Numbered from the stretch's first letter, positions 53,009 to 62,183 are shown. The stretch: DNA of 64,000 bases from Altericroceibacterium endophyticum (GCF_009827595.1 NZ_WTYT01000007.1:1-64000); one strand, 5' to 3'. Notes: generated by a model from the sequence alone, not told the origin. Program-made: numbers and translations.

Positions 53009-53751
53009 GACAGCGATCAGCAATAGTTACCGGCATTACTGGCGGAATTGGGTCTGCAATCGGCCGGAAACTGCGTGAAGATGGATGGTTCGTGGTCGGG
53101 TTAGACCGACATGATAATTGCCCGGATAATGCTTGCGATGAACTGGTACAATTTGACTTCGCGGATTGCGAAAACCAAAGCGCCTTTTCAGAAGAATGTG
53201 TCTCAAAGGTAATGAGCGCACTCGGGAAAAGAACTCTTCATGCTCTCATTAACAATGCAGGTTTGCAAATTCTCTCTTCATTACGAGAGTTGCGGCTAAG
53301 CGATTGGCAAAAGAGTATAGCGGTCAATCTTACAGCACCGATGTTATTATCCCAAGCTTTCCTACCTCAGCTGGAAACATCGAAGGGGGCTATTCTCAAT
53401 ATTGGATCGGTTCACGCGCGTGCAACAAAACGGGAGTTTGTGTCTTATGCAACCACGAAAGCGGCACTTGACGGATTCACACGCGCACTGGCGGTAGATC
53501 TGGGTCCGAAAGTTCGTGCAATATGCCTAGCTCCTGCAGCAATCTCAACTCCCATGCTGATGGCAGGGTTCGAAGGGCATTCGGCAGCATTCGAGCAGCT
53601 GGAAGCTTGCCATCCAGCGGGTCGGATTGGTAGTCCGGAAGAAGTTGCTCGTGCTGCCGCCTTTTTATTGTCTGACGAACTGCCCTTTCTTACAGGTAGC
53701 AGCTTCTACCTTGATGGAGGAGTGTTAGCGCGTCTTAACGATCCGCTGTGA
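53005..53751 (+). CDS. short-chain dehydrogenase/reductase
   Basis: A 248-residue SDR. Cofactor loop TGITGGIGSAIGRKL near residues 8-22, NNAGLQ, active site IGSVHARATKREFVSYATTK and the end YLDGGVLARL. It overlaps the preceding dehydrogenase by four bases, so the trio of cytidylyltransferase, dehydrogenase and SDR forms one cassette, which should make or modify a CMP-linked acidic sugar. Confidence 0.88.
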   Translation: MRQRSAIVTGITGGIGSAIGRKLREDGWFVVGLDRHDNCPDNACDELVQFDFADCENQSAFSEECVSKVMSALGKRTLHALINNAGLQILSSLRELRLSDWQKSIAVNLTAPMLLSQAFLPQLETSKGAILNIGSVHARATKREFVSYATTKAALDGFTRALAVDLGPKVRAICLAPAAISTPMLMAGFEGHSAAFEQLEACHPAGRIGSPEEVARAAAFLLSDELPFLTGSSFYLDGGVLARLNDPL

Positions 53752-54082
53752 TGTGCAATGCTTCGTGGGAGGGCCTCTGTTTACCTTCCAAAAAACGCAA
53801 ACAAGTGATCATATCTGGTACTTGGAAAGATGCACTACGCCAAGGAAGTAGCTAGCTAACTGATCGTGGTGGGAGCGAGAGACAAAACCCTGTTTGCACT
53901 ACAACACATGATACGAAAACAGCGAGCCTGTTTATTACCGCCAAAGCGCGAGCACAACGCGAAGATATCAAGGACTCTCACAGAATAATCGGACACTGAC
54001 CTCATCTTTCTGAGCGATTGCTTAAGATCGGTATACTAGCTGATGCCAAGGCGTGATCTAAGCGGGATTTTTAGACGTCGCC
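53752..54082. other. intergenic region at right edge of polysaccharide island
   Basis: About 330 bases between convergent genes with no supported open frame, no hairpin terminator with a T tract and no IS end. Composition returns to GC-rich after it, so it is the right boundary of the AT-rich block. Confidence 0.5.
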
Positions 54083-55045
54083 TTAAAAAGGTCCGCTCTC
54101 CCGATCTTTAACATTCGCCAAAAACCACTCATATGTCTCACGCACACCCTGCTCCAGAGCGATAGAAGGCTCCCAGCCCATTGCCCGCAGTCGACCTGAA
54201 TCCATTAATTTGCGTTTGGTGCCGTCGGGCTTGCTGGTATCGAACGCGATGTCACCTTCATAGCCAGTCACTTTCGCCACCAATCGTGCCAGATCGCCGA
54301 TTGAGATATCTTCGCCGAAACCGACATTGATATGACTCAGCATCGGCTCCGTATTGGCCTGATATTGTTCGAGCGGTAGGTCGAGCACGAAAATGGAAGC
54401 TGCGGCCATGTCATCAACATGGAGAAATTCGCGCATCGGGGTTCCGGTGCCCCAGATCGCCACTTCCTTGACCTCCTCGCGCTGGGCTTCATGAAAGCGC
54501 CGGATCAGCGCCGGCATGACATGCGAGTTTTCAGGGTGAAAATTGTCGCCCGGACCATACAGATTGGTGGGCATCACGCTGCGATAATCGGTGCCATATT
54601 GGCGATTATAGCTTTCGCACAATTTAATGCCGGCAATCTTGGCGACAGCATAAGGTTCATTGGTCGGTTCAAGAATACCGGTGAGCAGCGCGTCTTCGCG
54701 CATGGGCTGCGCCACGGCGCGGGGATAGATGCAGGACGAGCCGAGAAAGAGCAGCTTGTTAACCCCTGCCCTGTGAGCCTGATGGATGACATTCGCCTCC
54801 ATCATCAGATTTTCATAGATGAACTCAGCAGGATAGGTGTTGTTGGCATGGATGCCGCCCACCTTGGCCGCGGCCAATACGACGGCATCAATCTTTTCCG
54901 ACGCAAAAAAGCCGCGCACAGCCGCCTGATCGGTCAGATCGAGCTCGGCATGGGTACGGGTAACAACCTCATCACCACGCGCGCGCAGCTTGCGAGTGAT
55001 CGCTCCCCCAACCATGCCCCGATGCCCAGCGACGTAAATACGCAT
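54083..55045 (-). CDS. fcl: GDP-L-fucose synthase
   Basis: A 320-residue SDR-type epimerase/reductase that turns GDP-4-keto-6-deoxymannose into GDP-L-fucose. N-terminal [16 protein letters not shown] carries the NADP loop GHRGMVG; the active site is SSCIYP (Ser) and YAVAKIAGI (Tyr and Lys). The start at 55045 gives the usual family N-terminus with AGGCG upstream; an ATG seven codons earlier overlaps the gmd stop. It is directly downstream of gmd. Confidence 0.93.
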   Translation of the reverse strand: MRIYVAGHRGMVGGAITRKLRARGDEVVTRTHAELDLTDQAAVRGFFASEKIDAVVLAAAKVGGIHANNTYPAEFIYENLMMEANVIHQAHRAGVNKLLFLGSSCIYPRAVAQPMREDALLTGILEPTNEPYAVAKIAGIKLCESYNRQYGTDYRSVMPTNLYGPGDNFHPENSHVMPALIRRFHEAQREEVKEVAIWGTGTPMREFLHVDDMAAASIFVLDLPLEQYQANTEPMLSHINVGFGEDISIGDLARLVAKVTGYEGDIAFDTSKPDGTKRKLMDSGRLRAMGWEPSIALEQGVRETYEWFLANVKDRESGPF

Positions 55046-55062
55046 AGTTTCGCCTATCCTCA

Positions 55063-56193
55063 TCACGATTCGTGGGAGACCGGCATCGAATAGCCATGCT
55101 CTTTGAGCAAAGCATGACGCCGAGCGACTTTCAGGTCTTCACTAACCATTTCCTCGCACATTTCCTGCACGCTAATCTCCGGCACCCAGCCCAGCTTCTC
55201 CTTGGCTCGAGTAGGGTCCCCCAGCAGCGTTTCCACTTCTGCCGGACGGAAATAGCGCGGGTCGATTTTCATGATGACATCGCCTTCGGACACCGCGGGA
55301 GCCAAATCGCCGCTTACTGCGTCGACAATCGCGACTTCGTCCACGCCCTCCCCTTCAAAGCGCAGCGTGATGCCAAGATGCTGTGCTGACCAGGTAATGA
55401 ATTCACGGACAGAATATTGCACGCCCGTGGCGATGACGTAGTCTTCTGCACGGTCCTGCTGAAGCATCATCCATTGCATCCGGACATAATCCTTCGCGTG
55501 ACCCCAGTCGCGCAAGCTATCGATATTGCCCATATAGAGACACGGATCGAGACCTTGTGCAATATTGGCAAGACCCCGTGTGATCTTGCGCGTCACGAAC
55601 GTTTCACCGCGGCGCGGGCTTTCGTGATTGAAGAGCACCCCGTTGCAGGCATACATGCCATAGGCCTCGCGGTAATTGACCGTAATCCAATAGGCGTAGA
55701 GCTTGGCCACGGCATAGGGCGAACGCGGGTGAAAAGGCGTCGTTTCGCGCTGCGGAATTTCCTGCACCAAACCGTAAAGCTCGGAGGTCGAGGCCTGATA
55801 GAAGCGGGTCTTCTTTTCAAGACCGAGAAAGCGAATTGCCTCCAGCAGTCGCAAAGTCCCCAAGCCGTCAACATCGGCAGTATATTCAGGCGCTTCGAAG
55901 CTCACCGCAACATGGCTTTGCGCACCAAGATTATAGACCTCGTCGGGCTGCACTTCCTGGATGATCCGGGTCAGGTTGGATGTATCGGACAGATCGCCAT
56001 AATGGAGTTTCAAATCAGGCGCAGGCGCATGCGGATCCTCATAAATGTGATCTATTCGCTGGGTATTGAACAGGGATGCCCGGCGCTTTATCCCGTGAAC
56101 TTCATAGCCTTTTTCGAGAAGAAATTCAGCAAGATAGCTACCATCTTGACCGGTCACCCCAGTAATCAGCGCCACTTTCTTCTTCCCGCTCAC
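55063..56193 (-). CDS. gmd: GDP-mannose 4,6-dehydratase
   Basis: A 376-residue NADP-dependent dehydratase making GDP-4-keto-6-deoxymannose. Landmarks: GVTGQDG at 12-18, [14 protein letters not shown], the catalytic Thr136-Glu138 in STSELYG and Y160-x3-K164 in YAVAK. GTG 56193 is the likely start. It is in the same operon as the fucose synthase (fcl). Unlike the neighbouring polysaccharide island it has the GC-rich composition of the rest, so the fucose pathway may be older than the island. Confidence 0.94.
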   Translation of the reverse strand: MSGKKKVALITGVTGQDGSYLAEFLLEKGYEVHGIKRRASLFNTQRIDHIYEDPHAPAPDLKLHYGDLSDTSNLTRIIQEVQPDEVYNLGAQSHVAVSFEAPEYTADVDGLGTLRLLEAIRFLGLEKKTRFYQASTSELYGLVQEIPQRETTPFHPRSPYAVAKLYAYWITVNYREAYGMYACNGVLFNHESPRRGETFVTRKITRGLANIAQGLDPCLYMGNIDSLRDWGHAKDYVRMQWMMLQQDRAEDYVIATGVQYSVREFITWSAQHLGITLRFEGEGVDEVAIVDAVSGDLAPAVSEGDVIMKIDPRYFRPAEVETLLGDPTRAKEKLGWVPEISVQEMCEEMVSEDLKVARRHALLKEHGYSMPVSHES

Positions 56194-56351
56194 ACCCTAT
56201 TCCCTTCGAACCCAGTATCTCCGTCAGGGCCATTGTGGCCACGGAGCAATAGATAATGTGGTTGCAAGACCGATCCCAAGTCAGGTGTTCGCAGTAACAA
56301 ACATGCGTCGCCAGCACTCAAAATGCGTCTTTTGCCCCCAATAGCCGCATA

Positions 56352-56372
56352 AGTGTTATCACTTATAACACT
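56352..56372. promoter_or_regulatory. inverted repeat AGTGTTAT-N5-ATAACACT upstream of gmd
   Basis: A perfect 8-base dyad with a five-base spacer. It overlaps a second dyad TAAGTG-TTAT-CACTTA (56351 onwards), so the element reads as nested palindromes. It lies about 160 bases upstream of gmd and is a possible operator. Confidence 0.4.
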
Positions 56373-56444
56373 GTTCGCCTGATGCGCGCGCGCAGTCAAT
56401 GATTTTATGCTGCAACTGCACAGTCCGCAGGCTTAATATCTCGC

Positions 56445-57014
56445 TTAAACAAACAATTGCGGTTCGCGAAGCATTAACGTCTGAACGAGAATTAGTGTTT
56501 TGGCGTCGGTCAACGTGCCGCTTTGCTGCATCATCGCAAGATCTTGCAGGGCTATTTCAAATACCGAAATGTTTTCATGTTCACTTGGGGCGCCGCCGCC
56601 TGATGCTGTTCGGTCAGCCAGTGAATATTCGGCGAGATAAAGCTGGATACGCTCGCTGGAGACAGGGGCGAGTGACCAGATATTTGTCAGCGGTTGCAAG
56701 TGGCTGAGCTTTACCCCGCCCTCCTCCATTGCTTCTTCACGGATGCGGTCGTCCGGCGCCATTTCGTCGAGATTACCCGCGATCGCCTCCAGCAAAGGAG
56801 GCTCACCGGCCGCTATTACCGGCGCACGCGGTTGTGTGATCAGCAGGGCGACACGGCGGACAGGGTCATAAGGCAGGACTGCTGCAGCTGATCCATTATC
56901 GAGCAAATGCCGCTCAACCACCGCGCCATCAGGCATTGCGACTTCAAGGCGGAAAAAGCGATACCAGCCATCATAGACTGGCCGACGGGAAATGATGCGA
57001 GCAGGAGGGCTCAC
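56445..57014 (-). CDS. Nudix hydrolase (ADP-ribose/GDP-sugar pyrophosphatase-like)
   Basis: A 189-residue Nudix protein. The box region reads AIAGNLDEMAPDDRIREE followed by AMEEGGVKLSHLQPL; the REExxEEGG part is intact while the preceding G-x5-E is changed. The N-terminal VAMPDGAVVERHLLDNGSAA resembles NudF/NudK pyrophosphatases. Near gmd/fcl, hydrolysis of GDP-mannose or another nucleotide sugar is possible. It lies five bases upstream of the VanZ-like gene start region, on the same strand. Confidence 0.82.
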   Translation of the reverse strand: MSPPARIISRRPVYDGWYRFFRLEVAMPDGAVVERHLLDNGSAAAVLPYDPVRRVALLITQPRAPVIAAGEPPLLEAIAGNLDEMAPDDRIREEAMEEGGVKLSHLQPLTNIWSLAPVSSERIQLYLAEYSLADRTASGGGAPSEHENISVFEIALQDLAMMQQSGTLTDAKTLILVQTLMLREPQLFV

Positions 57015-57019
57015 GCGCC

Positions 57020-57379
57020 TTACCCTCTTGCCTTACGCAATACCGGCATTTTCCGCAAAGCGAGTGCCAGCACAGCGGGCCAGAACAATGTTGCCAAAGC
57101 ATCGAATACAGTATCATTCCAGCGCCAGGAATTATAGGCGAGGAAATCAACATATTCATTGGCGATTTCAGCGGCTACCACCACAGCAAGCGGCCAGGGG
57201 GAATGGAGCGGTTTGCGCAGCAAGATGGCCGCGATCAGCCAGATGCCCAGGCCCGCGCACATATGGGCGAATTTGTCCGGACCAGGACACAGCGCGACGA
57301 CAGCCTGGGCGGCGGCTTGATAATGCTCCGGGAAAGTCTTCATGCCCAAGCGATATTGCATCGCAGCATGCGGGTCCAT
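57020..57379 (-). CDS. VanZ-like small membrane protein
   Basis: A 119-residue membrane protein with hydrophobic segments at about 37-55 and 95-110. The DKFAHMCAGLGIWL and ANEYVDFLAYNSWRWNDTVFDALATL parts resemble the VanZ-like family (FDKxxHxxxy then Ex2Q/E and D-x3-N). The start could also be 57343 (MKTFPEH). It is followed closely on the same strand by the Nudix gene. Function unknown. Confidence 0.65.
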   Translation of the reverse strand: MDPHAAMQYRLGMKTFPEHYQAAAQAVVALCPGPDKFAHMCAGLGIWLIAAILLRKPLHSPWPLAVVVAAEIANEYVDFLAYNSWRWNDTVFDALATLFWPAVLALALRKMPVLRKARG

Positions 57380-57420
57380 GCTTTAATGTAAGGGCACGAA
57401 AACGGGTTGCGATGAACCGT

Positions 57421-57448
57421 AATTGAAGCCCCCTTCCCCAATTGAAGC
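57421..57448 (+). repeat. direct repeat AATTGAAGC upstream of parA
   Basis: AATTGAAGC occurs at 57421-57429 and 57440-57448, 19 bases apart (nearly two helical turns), about 45 bases before parA. It is a candidate binding site for ParA's own N-terminal helix-turn-helix in autoregulation. Confidence 0.35.
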
Positions 57449-57492
57449 TCTTTTGATACTGTGAGCGTCAAACTTATTCAGGGCGGCGCTTT

Positions 57493-58701
57493 ATGGGTGA
57501 TTCACATTCAATCGTCTCGCAGATCGGCGATTTGGCTCAATCGGGCGAGAAGATGATCGAACGGCTGCGGCGCAAAGCGTTTCTGCCCGATAGTCGCAAA
57601 GGGCTCAATGTTCGTTTCGGCATTGCCGAGGCCGCGCAATTGCTGGGCTGTTCGACCAACCGCATTCGCATGGCAGAGGATGATGGGCGCCTGCCCGCCG
57701 CGCCCGCTGGCGAAAATGGCCGGCGGATCGGCTATAATGTCGATGAATTGCTCCATATGCGGGAGGTTCTCGACGCCCTGCCTCATCGCGGACCGGATGA
57801 CGTGCCGTCCATGATCGCCGTGCAGAATTTCAAAGGCGGCGTGGGCAAAAGCACCGTCACCACGCATCTCGCGCATTATTTCGCGGTGCAGGGCTACCGC
57901 GTGCTGGTGGTCGATTGCGACAGCCAGGCCACCACCACCACCTTGTTCGGCTTCAACCCGCATTTCAACATCTCGCGGGAGGAGACGCTCTACCCCTATC
58001 TATCGATCGATCCGACGCAGGCCGATTTGCTCTATGCGGTGAAGAATACGCCCTGGCCCAATGTCGATCTGATCCCGTCCAATCTCGAATTGTTCGATGT
58101 GGAATATGAGCTGGCCGCGGCCGGCGCCGATGGATCATCTATTCTGGCCGCGCGTTTTCGTAAGCTTAAACAGGGCCTTATGGATCTGGCGCGTAATTAC
58201 GACGTGGTCATCCTCGACCCTCCGCCAGCGCTCGGCACGATCAGCCTGGCCGTTATGCAGGCGGCTAATGCGCTGCTGGTACCGATGGCGGCAACCACAC
58301 CTGACTTCTGCTCCACCGTGCAATTTCTCAACATGATGGACCAGGTCATCGCCCAATTGGTCGAAGCGGGAATCGAGATTGATTACAATTTCGTGCGGCT
58401 GATCTGTTCCAAATTCGATGCCAATGATCCCAGCCATACTATGTTGCGCGCGATCATGGAGCAGACCTTTGGCGCGGCGCTGCTGCCGGTTCCGATCCTG
58501 GAAAGCGCAGAAATCAGTCATGCGGCGCTGCGGATGATGACGGTTTACGAGCTGGAAAAACCGATCGGCACCCCGCGCACGCATAAGCGCTGCAAAGCCA
58601 ATCTGGATGAGGCGATGGGCCAGATCGAGCAATTGGTGCGGGCGGGATGGGGCCGCGTCGAGCCCTCCAGCGAAGAAGAGGTGCTCCATGCCCCCGCATA
58701 A
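57493..58701 (+). CDS. parA: ParA/RepA-type partition ATPase with N-terminal HTH
   Basis: A 402-residue Walker-type ATPase for replicon segregation. A MerR-like helix-turn-helix is at about 42-80 (FGIAEAAQLLGCSTNRIRMA). Walker A is KGGVGKST (114-121), the second motif VVDCDSQATTTT (139-150), and Walker B VVILDPPPALG from 238. This long HTH form is type Ia, which autorepresses its operon. It is followed by parB after 102 bases and then a replication initiator, so it belongs to the replicon backbone. Confidence 0.93.
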   Translation: MGDSHSIVSQIGDLAQSGEKMIERLRRKAFLPDSRKGLNVRFGIAEAAQLLGCSTNRIRMAEDDGRLPAAPAGENGRRIGYNVDELLHMREVLDALPHRGPDDVPSMIAVQNFKGGVGKSTVTTHLAHYFAVQGYRVLVVDCDSQATTTTLFGFNPHFNISREETLYPYLSIDPTQADLLYAVKNTPWPNVDLIPSNLELFDVEYELAAAGADGSSILAARFRKLKQGLMDLARNYDVVILDPPPALGTISLAVMQAANALLVPMAATTPDFCSTVQFLNMMDQVIAQLVEAGIEIDYNFVRLICSKFDANDPSHTMLRAIMEQTFGAALLPVPILESAEISHAALRMMTVYELEKPIGTPRTHKRCKANLDEAMGQIEQLVRAGWGRVEPSSEEEVLHAPA

Positions 58702-58767
58702 TTACGCAGTTAAGCGGAAAAGCGCCCAAGTGTTTTTCCTACAGATAAATGTTTCCCTTATGTTCGT

Positions 58768-58782
58768 CGTTCTTTCAGGAAC
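58768..58782 (+). repeat. iteron-like element in parA-parB gap
   Basis: CGTTCTTTCAGGAAC matches the consensus CGNNNNTTCAGGAAC of the iteron array at 62769-62882, 22 bases before the parB start. A half palindrome GTTTCCC is 17 bases upstream (58751). Confidence 0.5.
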
Positions 58783-58803
58783 GGCGCGAGGAAGGATCAC
58801 GTA

Positions 58804-59970
58804 ATGGCCAAGAAGAACCAGAAGGAATATCTGGCCGATTTGCTGGCGGATGAAGAGGAGGATAGCCCCCCTGCCCCGCCCCATTCGGATGCCGCAATCA
58901 GCCGCCCGAATCCGGCATTGAAAAACGTGTCTGCCCCGTCGCCCTCTGCCAGTTCATCTTCCCCGCGCAGTCCCGCCCCTGCCCCTGCTAATGGGCCGTC
59001 TGCCAGAAGCACGGCACCGGCTGAACGTGCGCGCGGCACGACTTTGCTGGGGCGCCAGAGCGCACTTGCCCGGGTGGCGAGCGGCGAAGTGCGGCAAGTC
59101 ACGCAATTGCTGCTTGATCCGGCGCGCGTCCGGGTGTGGCCCGGCAATGCCCGCAGCTACGAGCATTTGTCCGAGGATAGCTGCAGCGAACTGCTGGATT
59201 CCATCATTGCCGAAGGCGGGCAGAAAGTTCCCGCCGTGGTCCGCCGGATCGAAGGCGACCACCATCATGATTATGAAGTGATTGCGGGCACGCGGCGCCA
59301 TTGGTGCATCAGCTGGCTGCGGGCGCATTCCTATCCGGATATGCAGTTTCTCGCCACGGTCAGCCAGCTGGATGATGAGGCGGCTTTCCGCCTTGCCGAT
59401 ATTGAAAATCGCGCGCGTAAGGACGTGTCCGATCTCGAACGGGCGCGCAATTATGCCGCCGCGCTGGCCGACCATTACGGCAATCACATGACCCGCATGG
59501 CGGAGCGGTTGAAACTGTCAAAGGGTTGGCTTTCCAAGATGCTGAAAGTGGCCAGCCTGCCTGATCAGGTGATCGCGGCCTTCGCCAGTCCGGCGGATGT
59601 CCAGCTGAAACCGGCCTATCCGCTGGCGCAAGCCTATGGCGACAAACAGGCCGCGCCTGCGATCCGCAAGGAGGCCGCGAAACTGGCGAAAGAACAATCC
59701 TCTTTGCGGGAAAAGGGCTCCCCCGCCCTGCCCGCAGCAGACGTTATTCGCCGCCTGCTGGCCGCCGCCAAAGACACGCCGGAAAAGCTCGAACCGATAA
59801 TTTTGGAAGGTGCGCATGGCCGCCCGGCAGTGACCGTGCAGAGCAGCAATCGTCAGGGCGTGTCCCTGCGCTTGCATTCCGGTCATGGGCTCGATTCCAA
59901 ATCGCTGCTCGGCGTGGTGAATGAGGCGTTGGAGCAGCTCGAATTGGAAGGACGGGGCCTGCAAAGATGA
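58804..59970 (+). CDS. parB: ParB-family partition protein
   Basis: A 388-residue ParB. After a Pro/Ser/Ala-rich linker (30-75) comes the ParB N-terminal domain with LLLDPARVRVWPGNARSY (102-119) and the CTP-binding-type motif EVIAGTRRHWC (158-168), followed by ENRARKDVSDLERARNYA (201-218) and the helix-turn-helix MAERLKLSKGWLSKMLKV (232-249). The GERRxRA of chromosomal ParB is replaced by GTRRHW, typical of plasmid-borne relatives. It should load on the 18-base palindromes around repA. Confidence 0.9.
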   Translation: MAKKNQKEYLADLLADEEEDSPPAPPHSDAAISRPNPALKNVSAPSPSASSSSPRSPAPAPANGPSARSTAPAERARGTTLLGRQSALARVASGEVRQVTQLLLDPARVRVWPGNARSYEHLSEDSCSELLDSIIAEGGQKVPAVVRRIEGDHHHDYEVIAGTRRHWCISWLRAHSYPDMQFLATVSQLDDEAAFRLADIENRARKDVSDLERARNYAAALADHYGNHMTRMAERLKLSKGWLSKMLKVASLPDQVIAAFASPADVQLKPAYPLAQAYGDKQAAPAIRKEAAKLAKEQSSLREKGSPALPAADVIRRLLAAAKDTPEKLEPIILEGAHGRPAVTVQSSNRQGVSLRLHSGHGLDSKSLLGVVNEALEQLELEGRGLQR

Positions 59971-59993
59971 CCCCTGCCCTCGCCCGCTTATCA

Positions 59994-60011
59994 TGTTTCC
60001 CCGGGGAAACA
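59994..60011. promoter_or_regulatory. parS-like palindrome 1
   Basis: Perfect 18-base palindrome TGTTTCCCCGGGGAAACA in the parB-repA gap. Its arms TGTTTC/GAAACA equal those of the canonical chromosomal parS but are separated by six bases instead of four. Confidence 0.72.
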
Positions 60012-60097
60012 GCGGCTATATCATCCGGCCTGTGCCACGATGATGGTGGGCGGTTGCATGCGCTGTTAGGGCGCGAAACGCACCGAAAGGCCCGACC

Positions 60098-60115
60098 TGT
60101 TTCCCCGGGGAAACA
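60098..60115. promoter_or_regulatory. parS-like palindrome 2
   Basis: Identical to the palindrome at 59994 and 104 bases from it, 31 bases before the repA start; it may also influence repA transcription. Confidence 0.72.
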
Positions 60116-60145
60116 TCGGACGACGACAGATGAGACACGCACCCC

Positions 60146-61432
60146 ATGAGCCGCGCCGGCAAACAAAGCGTGTCCGAACAGTTCGATCTGTTCCTGCCCT
60201 ATCTGGCCGATTTGCCTCTGCGCGATCAGCGCGAGATGATGGAACGGCCCTTCTTCTCGCTGGCGAAGAACAAGCGCGTCAAGCCGATCGATTACACCAG
60301 CCCCGATGGCAAGATGTGGGTCCATGTCAGCGCCAATCCCGATTACGGAATGGCGACGATCTGGGATGCTGATATCCTTATTTACTGCGCCAGCCAGCTG
60401 GCCGATCTTGCCCGGCGCGGGGTGAATGACGTGCCGCGCACCTTGCATCTCATGCCTTATGATCTGCTGCGCGCCATCGGCCGCCCCACTACCGGGCGCT
60501 CTTATGAATTGCTCGGCCAGGCGCTTGACCGGCTCGTATCCACCACGATCAAGACCAATATCCGCGCCGAAAACCGGCGAGAGGCCACCTTCAGCTGGCT
60601 GGATGGCTGGACGCAGCTGGTGGATGAAAAGACCGAGCGGTCGCGCGGGATGACGCTGGAGCTGTCCAACTGGTTCTGGGAAGGGGTGATGATGAAGGGC
60701 GGCGTGCTGTCCATCGACCGCGCCTATTTCAAGATTACCAGCGGACGCGAACGCTGGCTCTACCGCGTGGCACGCAAACATGCGGGCGGAGCGGGCAAGA
60801 ATGGTTTTGCCATTTCAATGCCGGTTCTGTTCGATAAATCCGGCGCCGAGGGACAATATCGCCGCTTCAAATTTGAGCTGCTGAAGCTTGCGGAGAAGAA
60901 CGCGCTGCCCGGCTATGCCCTGTCGGTGGAAAAGGCGCGCGACGGCGAGCCGATGCTGCGCATGATCCGTCAGGATGGAAAGGACGGCGCGGACAATGCG
61001 CTGCCTGTTTCCCCGGGGAAACAGAGTCTGACGAGTGACGCGAAGCCGGAGGGCAAAGCGAACTCAGTGAAAGTGGGCACCAAGGCGAAGCCCCCCTCCC
61101 CTGCCCCGGCATCACAATCTGCCGCATTGGGCGCGGATGCGTCGCGAGACGATGACACCGCACCATCCTCGGAGGATATGGTGGATGCCAGCGCGCTGAT
61201 CCGCTCAACAGTGGCCGGGCTTTCGGACGCCGGCACGCGCGGTTTCATGACGGACGAAACGATTGAATATCTGCGCCGGACCTGTCCGGGTTGGGACCTC
61301 TACCGCCTGCATGCGGAATTCGAGACCTGGGTGAATGCGGAGCAGGACCGCGTTCCGACCCATTGGCAAAAAGCTTTTATCGGATGGGTCAAGCGCCATG
61401 ACGAAGACAACCGTCACTTGCTGAGAGGCTGA
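60146..61432 (+). CDS. repA: replication initiator protein A (RPA family)
   Basis: A 428-residue initiator of the alphaproteobacterial plasmid RPA family. The conserved part spans about residues 10-270 (REMMERPFFSLAKNKRVKP, MATIWDADILIYCASQL, RTLHLMPYDLLRAIGR). A Ser/Ala/Pro-rich linker (285-350) contains a parS-like palindrome in the DNA (61006-61023), then a C-terminal domain of about 80 residues (DETIEYLRRTCPGWDLYRLH). It should bind the iterons at 62.8 kb to start replication. A gene for a NAD(P)-binding protein separates it from that array. Confidence 0.9.
   Translation: MSRAGKQSVSEQFDLFLPYLADLPLRDQREMMERPFFSLAKNKRVKPIDYTSPDGKMWVHVSANPDYGMATIWDADILIYCASQLADLARRGVNDVPRTLHLMPYDLLRAIGRPTTGRSYELLGQALDRLVSTTIKTNIRAENRREATFSWLDGWTQLVDEKTERSRGMTLELSNWFWEGVMMKGGVLSIDRAYFKITSGRERWLYRVARKHAGGAGKNGFAISMPVLFDKSGAEGQYRRFKFELLKLAEKNALPGYALSVEKARDGEPMLRMIRQDGKDGADNALPVSPGKQSLTSDAKPEGKANSVKVGTKAKPPSPAPASQSAALGADASRDDDTAPSSEDMVDASALIRSTVAGLSDAGTRGFMTDETIEYLRRTCPGWDLYRLHAEFETWVNAEQDRVPTHWQKAFIGWVKRHDEDNRHLLRG
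61006..61023. promoter_or_regulatory. parS-like palindrome 3, inside repA
   Basis: Identical to the other copies, but within repA coding sequence where it encodes PVSPGKQ in the variable linker. Conservation of the exact DNA palindrome inside a gene argues for a site rather than chance. Confidence 0.72.
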
Positions 61433-61532
61433 CGCTGACCGGCTGTTTTCCAGCAGCAGCCCCCTGCCCCTCGCCGCTTTCATGCGGCCGGAGTGCTACC
61501 CCCTAAACGAGCACCCGCGCAATTTGGGTCCG

Positions 61533-62183
61533 TCACGCGGATAGCCGGGCCACGGCTTCTTCTGCCGCTGTATCTCCGGAGGTGACTTCAAGGATCATAC
61601 GATTGATGCGCGGCATATCGAGAATAGTCGCCAACGTCAGTGCCACATCTTCGCGTGGGATATCGCCATACGGGATCGCAAGGCCCGCATTGATCTTGCC
61701 CGTGCCGGGATCATCGCTGAGCGTGCCGGGGCGCAGGATCACCCAATCCCTGTCGCTGGCGGCAAGCTCGCTATCGGTCTGTTTCTTGACCTTCATGTAA
61801 TTCTCGAAGCCTTCCTGCGGTTCGGAATTACGCCCGGCTTCCGGAAATGCCGAGATTTGCAGAAAGCGCGGCACATCTGCCCTTATTGCTGCGTGCAGGC
61901 TCTTGCGAAAACCGTCGCCATCAATCGCGTTGGTCAGGTCATAGCTCGCACCGCCAGCACCGGCGGCAAACACCACAGCATCGCTGCCGGACATAAGCTC
62001 GGAAAGATCATCGGCGCTCAGTTCAGTCAGATCGCCATATATTGGCACGGCGCCCAGAGCGGATAAGTCATCGGCCTGTTCGGAACGCCGATAGAGCGAG
62101 AGGGGTTGGTGCCCCCTGGCGGTCAAAATCCGCGCCAAATGCCGCGCGACCTTGCCGGCTCCGCCTACGATAAATACTTTCAT
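61533..62183 (-). CDS. NAD(P)H-binding epimerase/reductase-like protein
   Basis: A 216-residue atypical SDR. MKVFIVGGAGKVARHLARIL has the GGxGxxxRH cofactor loop; VVFAAGAGGASYDLTNAIDG and VILRPGTLSDDPGTGKI follow the NAD(P)-binding YwnB/YtfG-like pattern. GAGG precedes ATG 62183. It is convergent with repA and sits inside the replication region, an unusual neighbour with no obvious replication role. Confidence 0.85.
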   Translation of the reverse strand: MKVFIVGGAGKVARHLARILTARGHQPLSLYRRSEQADDLSALGAVPIYGDLTELSADDLSELMSGSDAVVFAAGAGGASYDLTNAIDGDGFRKSLHAAIRADVPRFLQISAFPEAGRNSEPQEGFENYMKVKKQTDSELAASDRDWVILRPGTLSDDPGTGKINAGLAIPYGDIPREDVALTLATILDMPRINRMILEVTSGDTAAEEAVARLSA

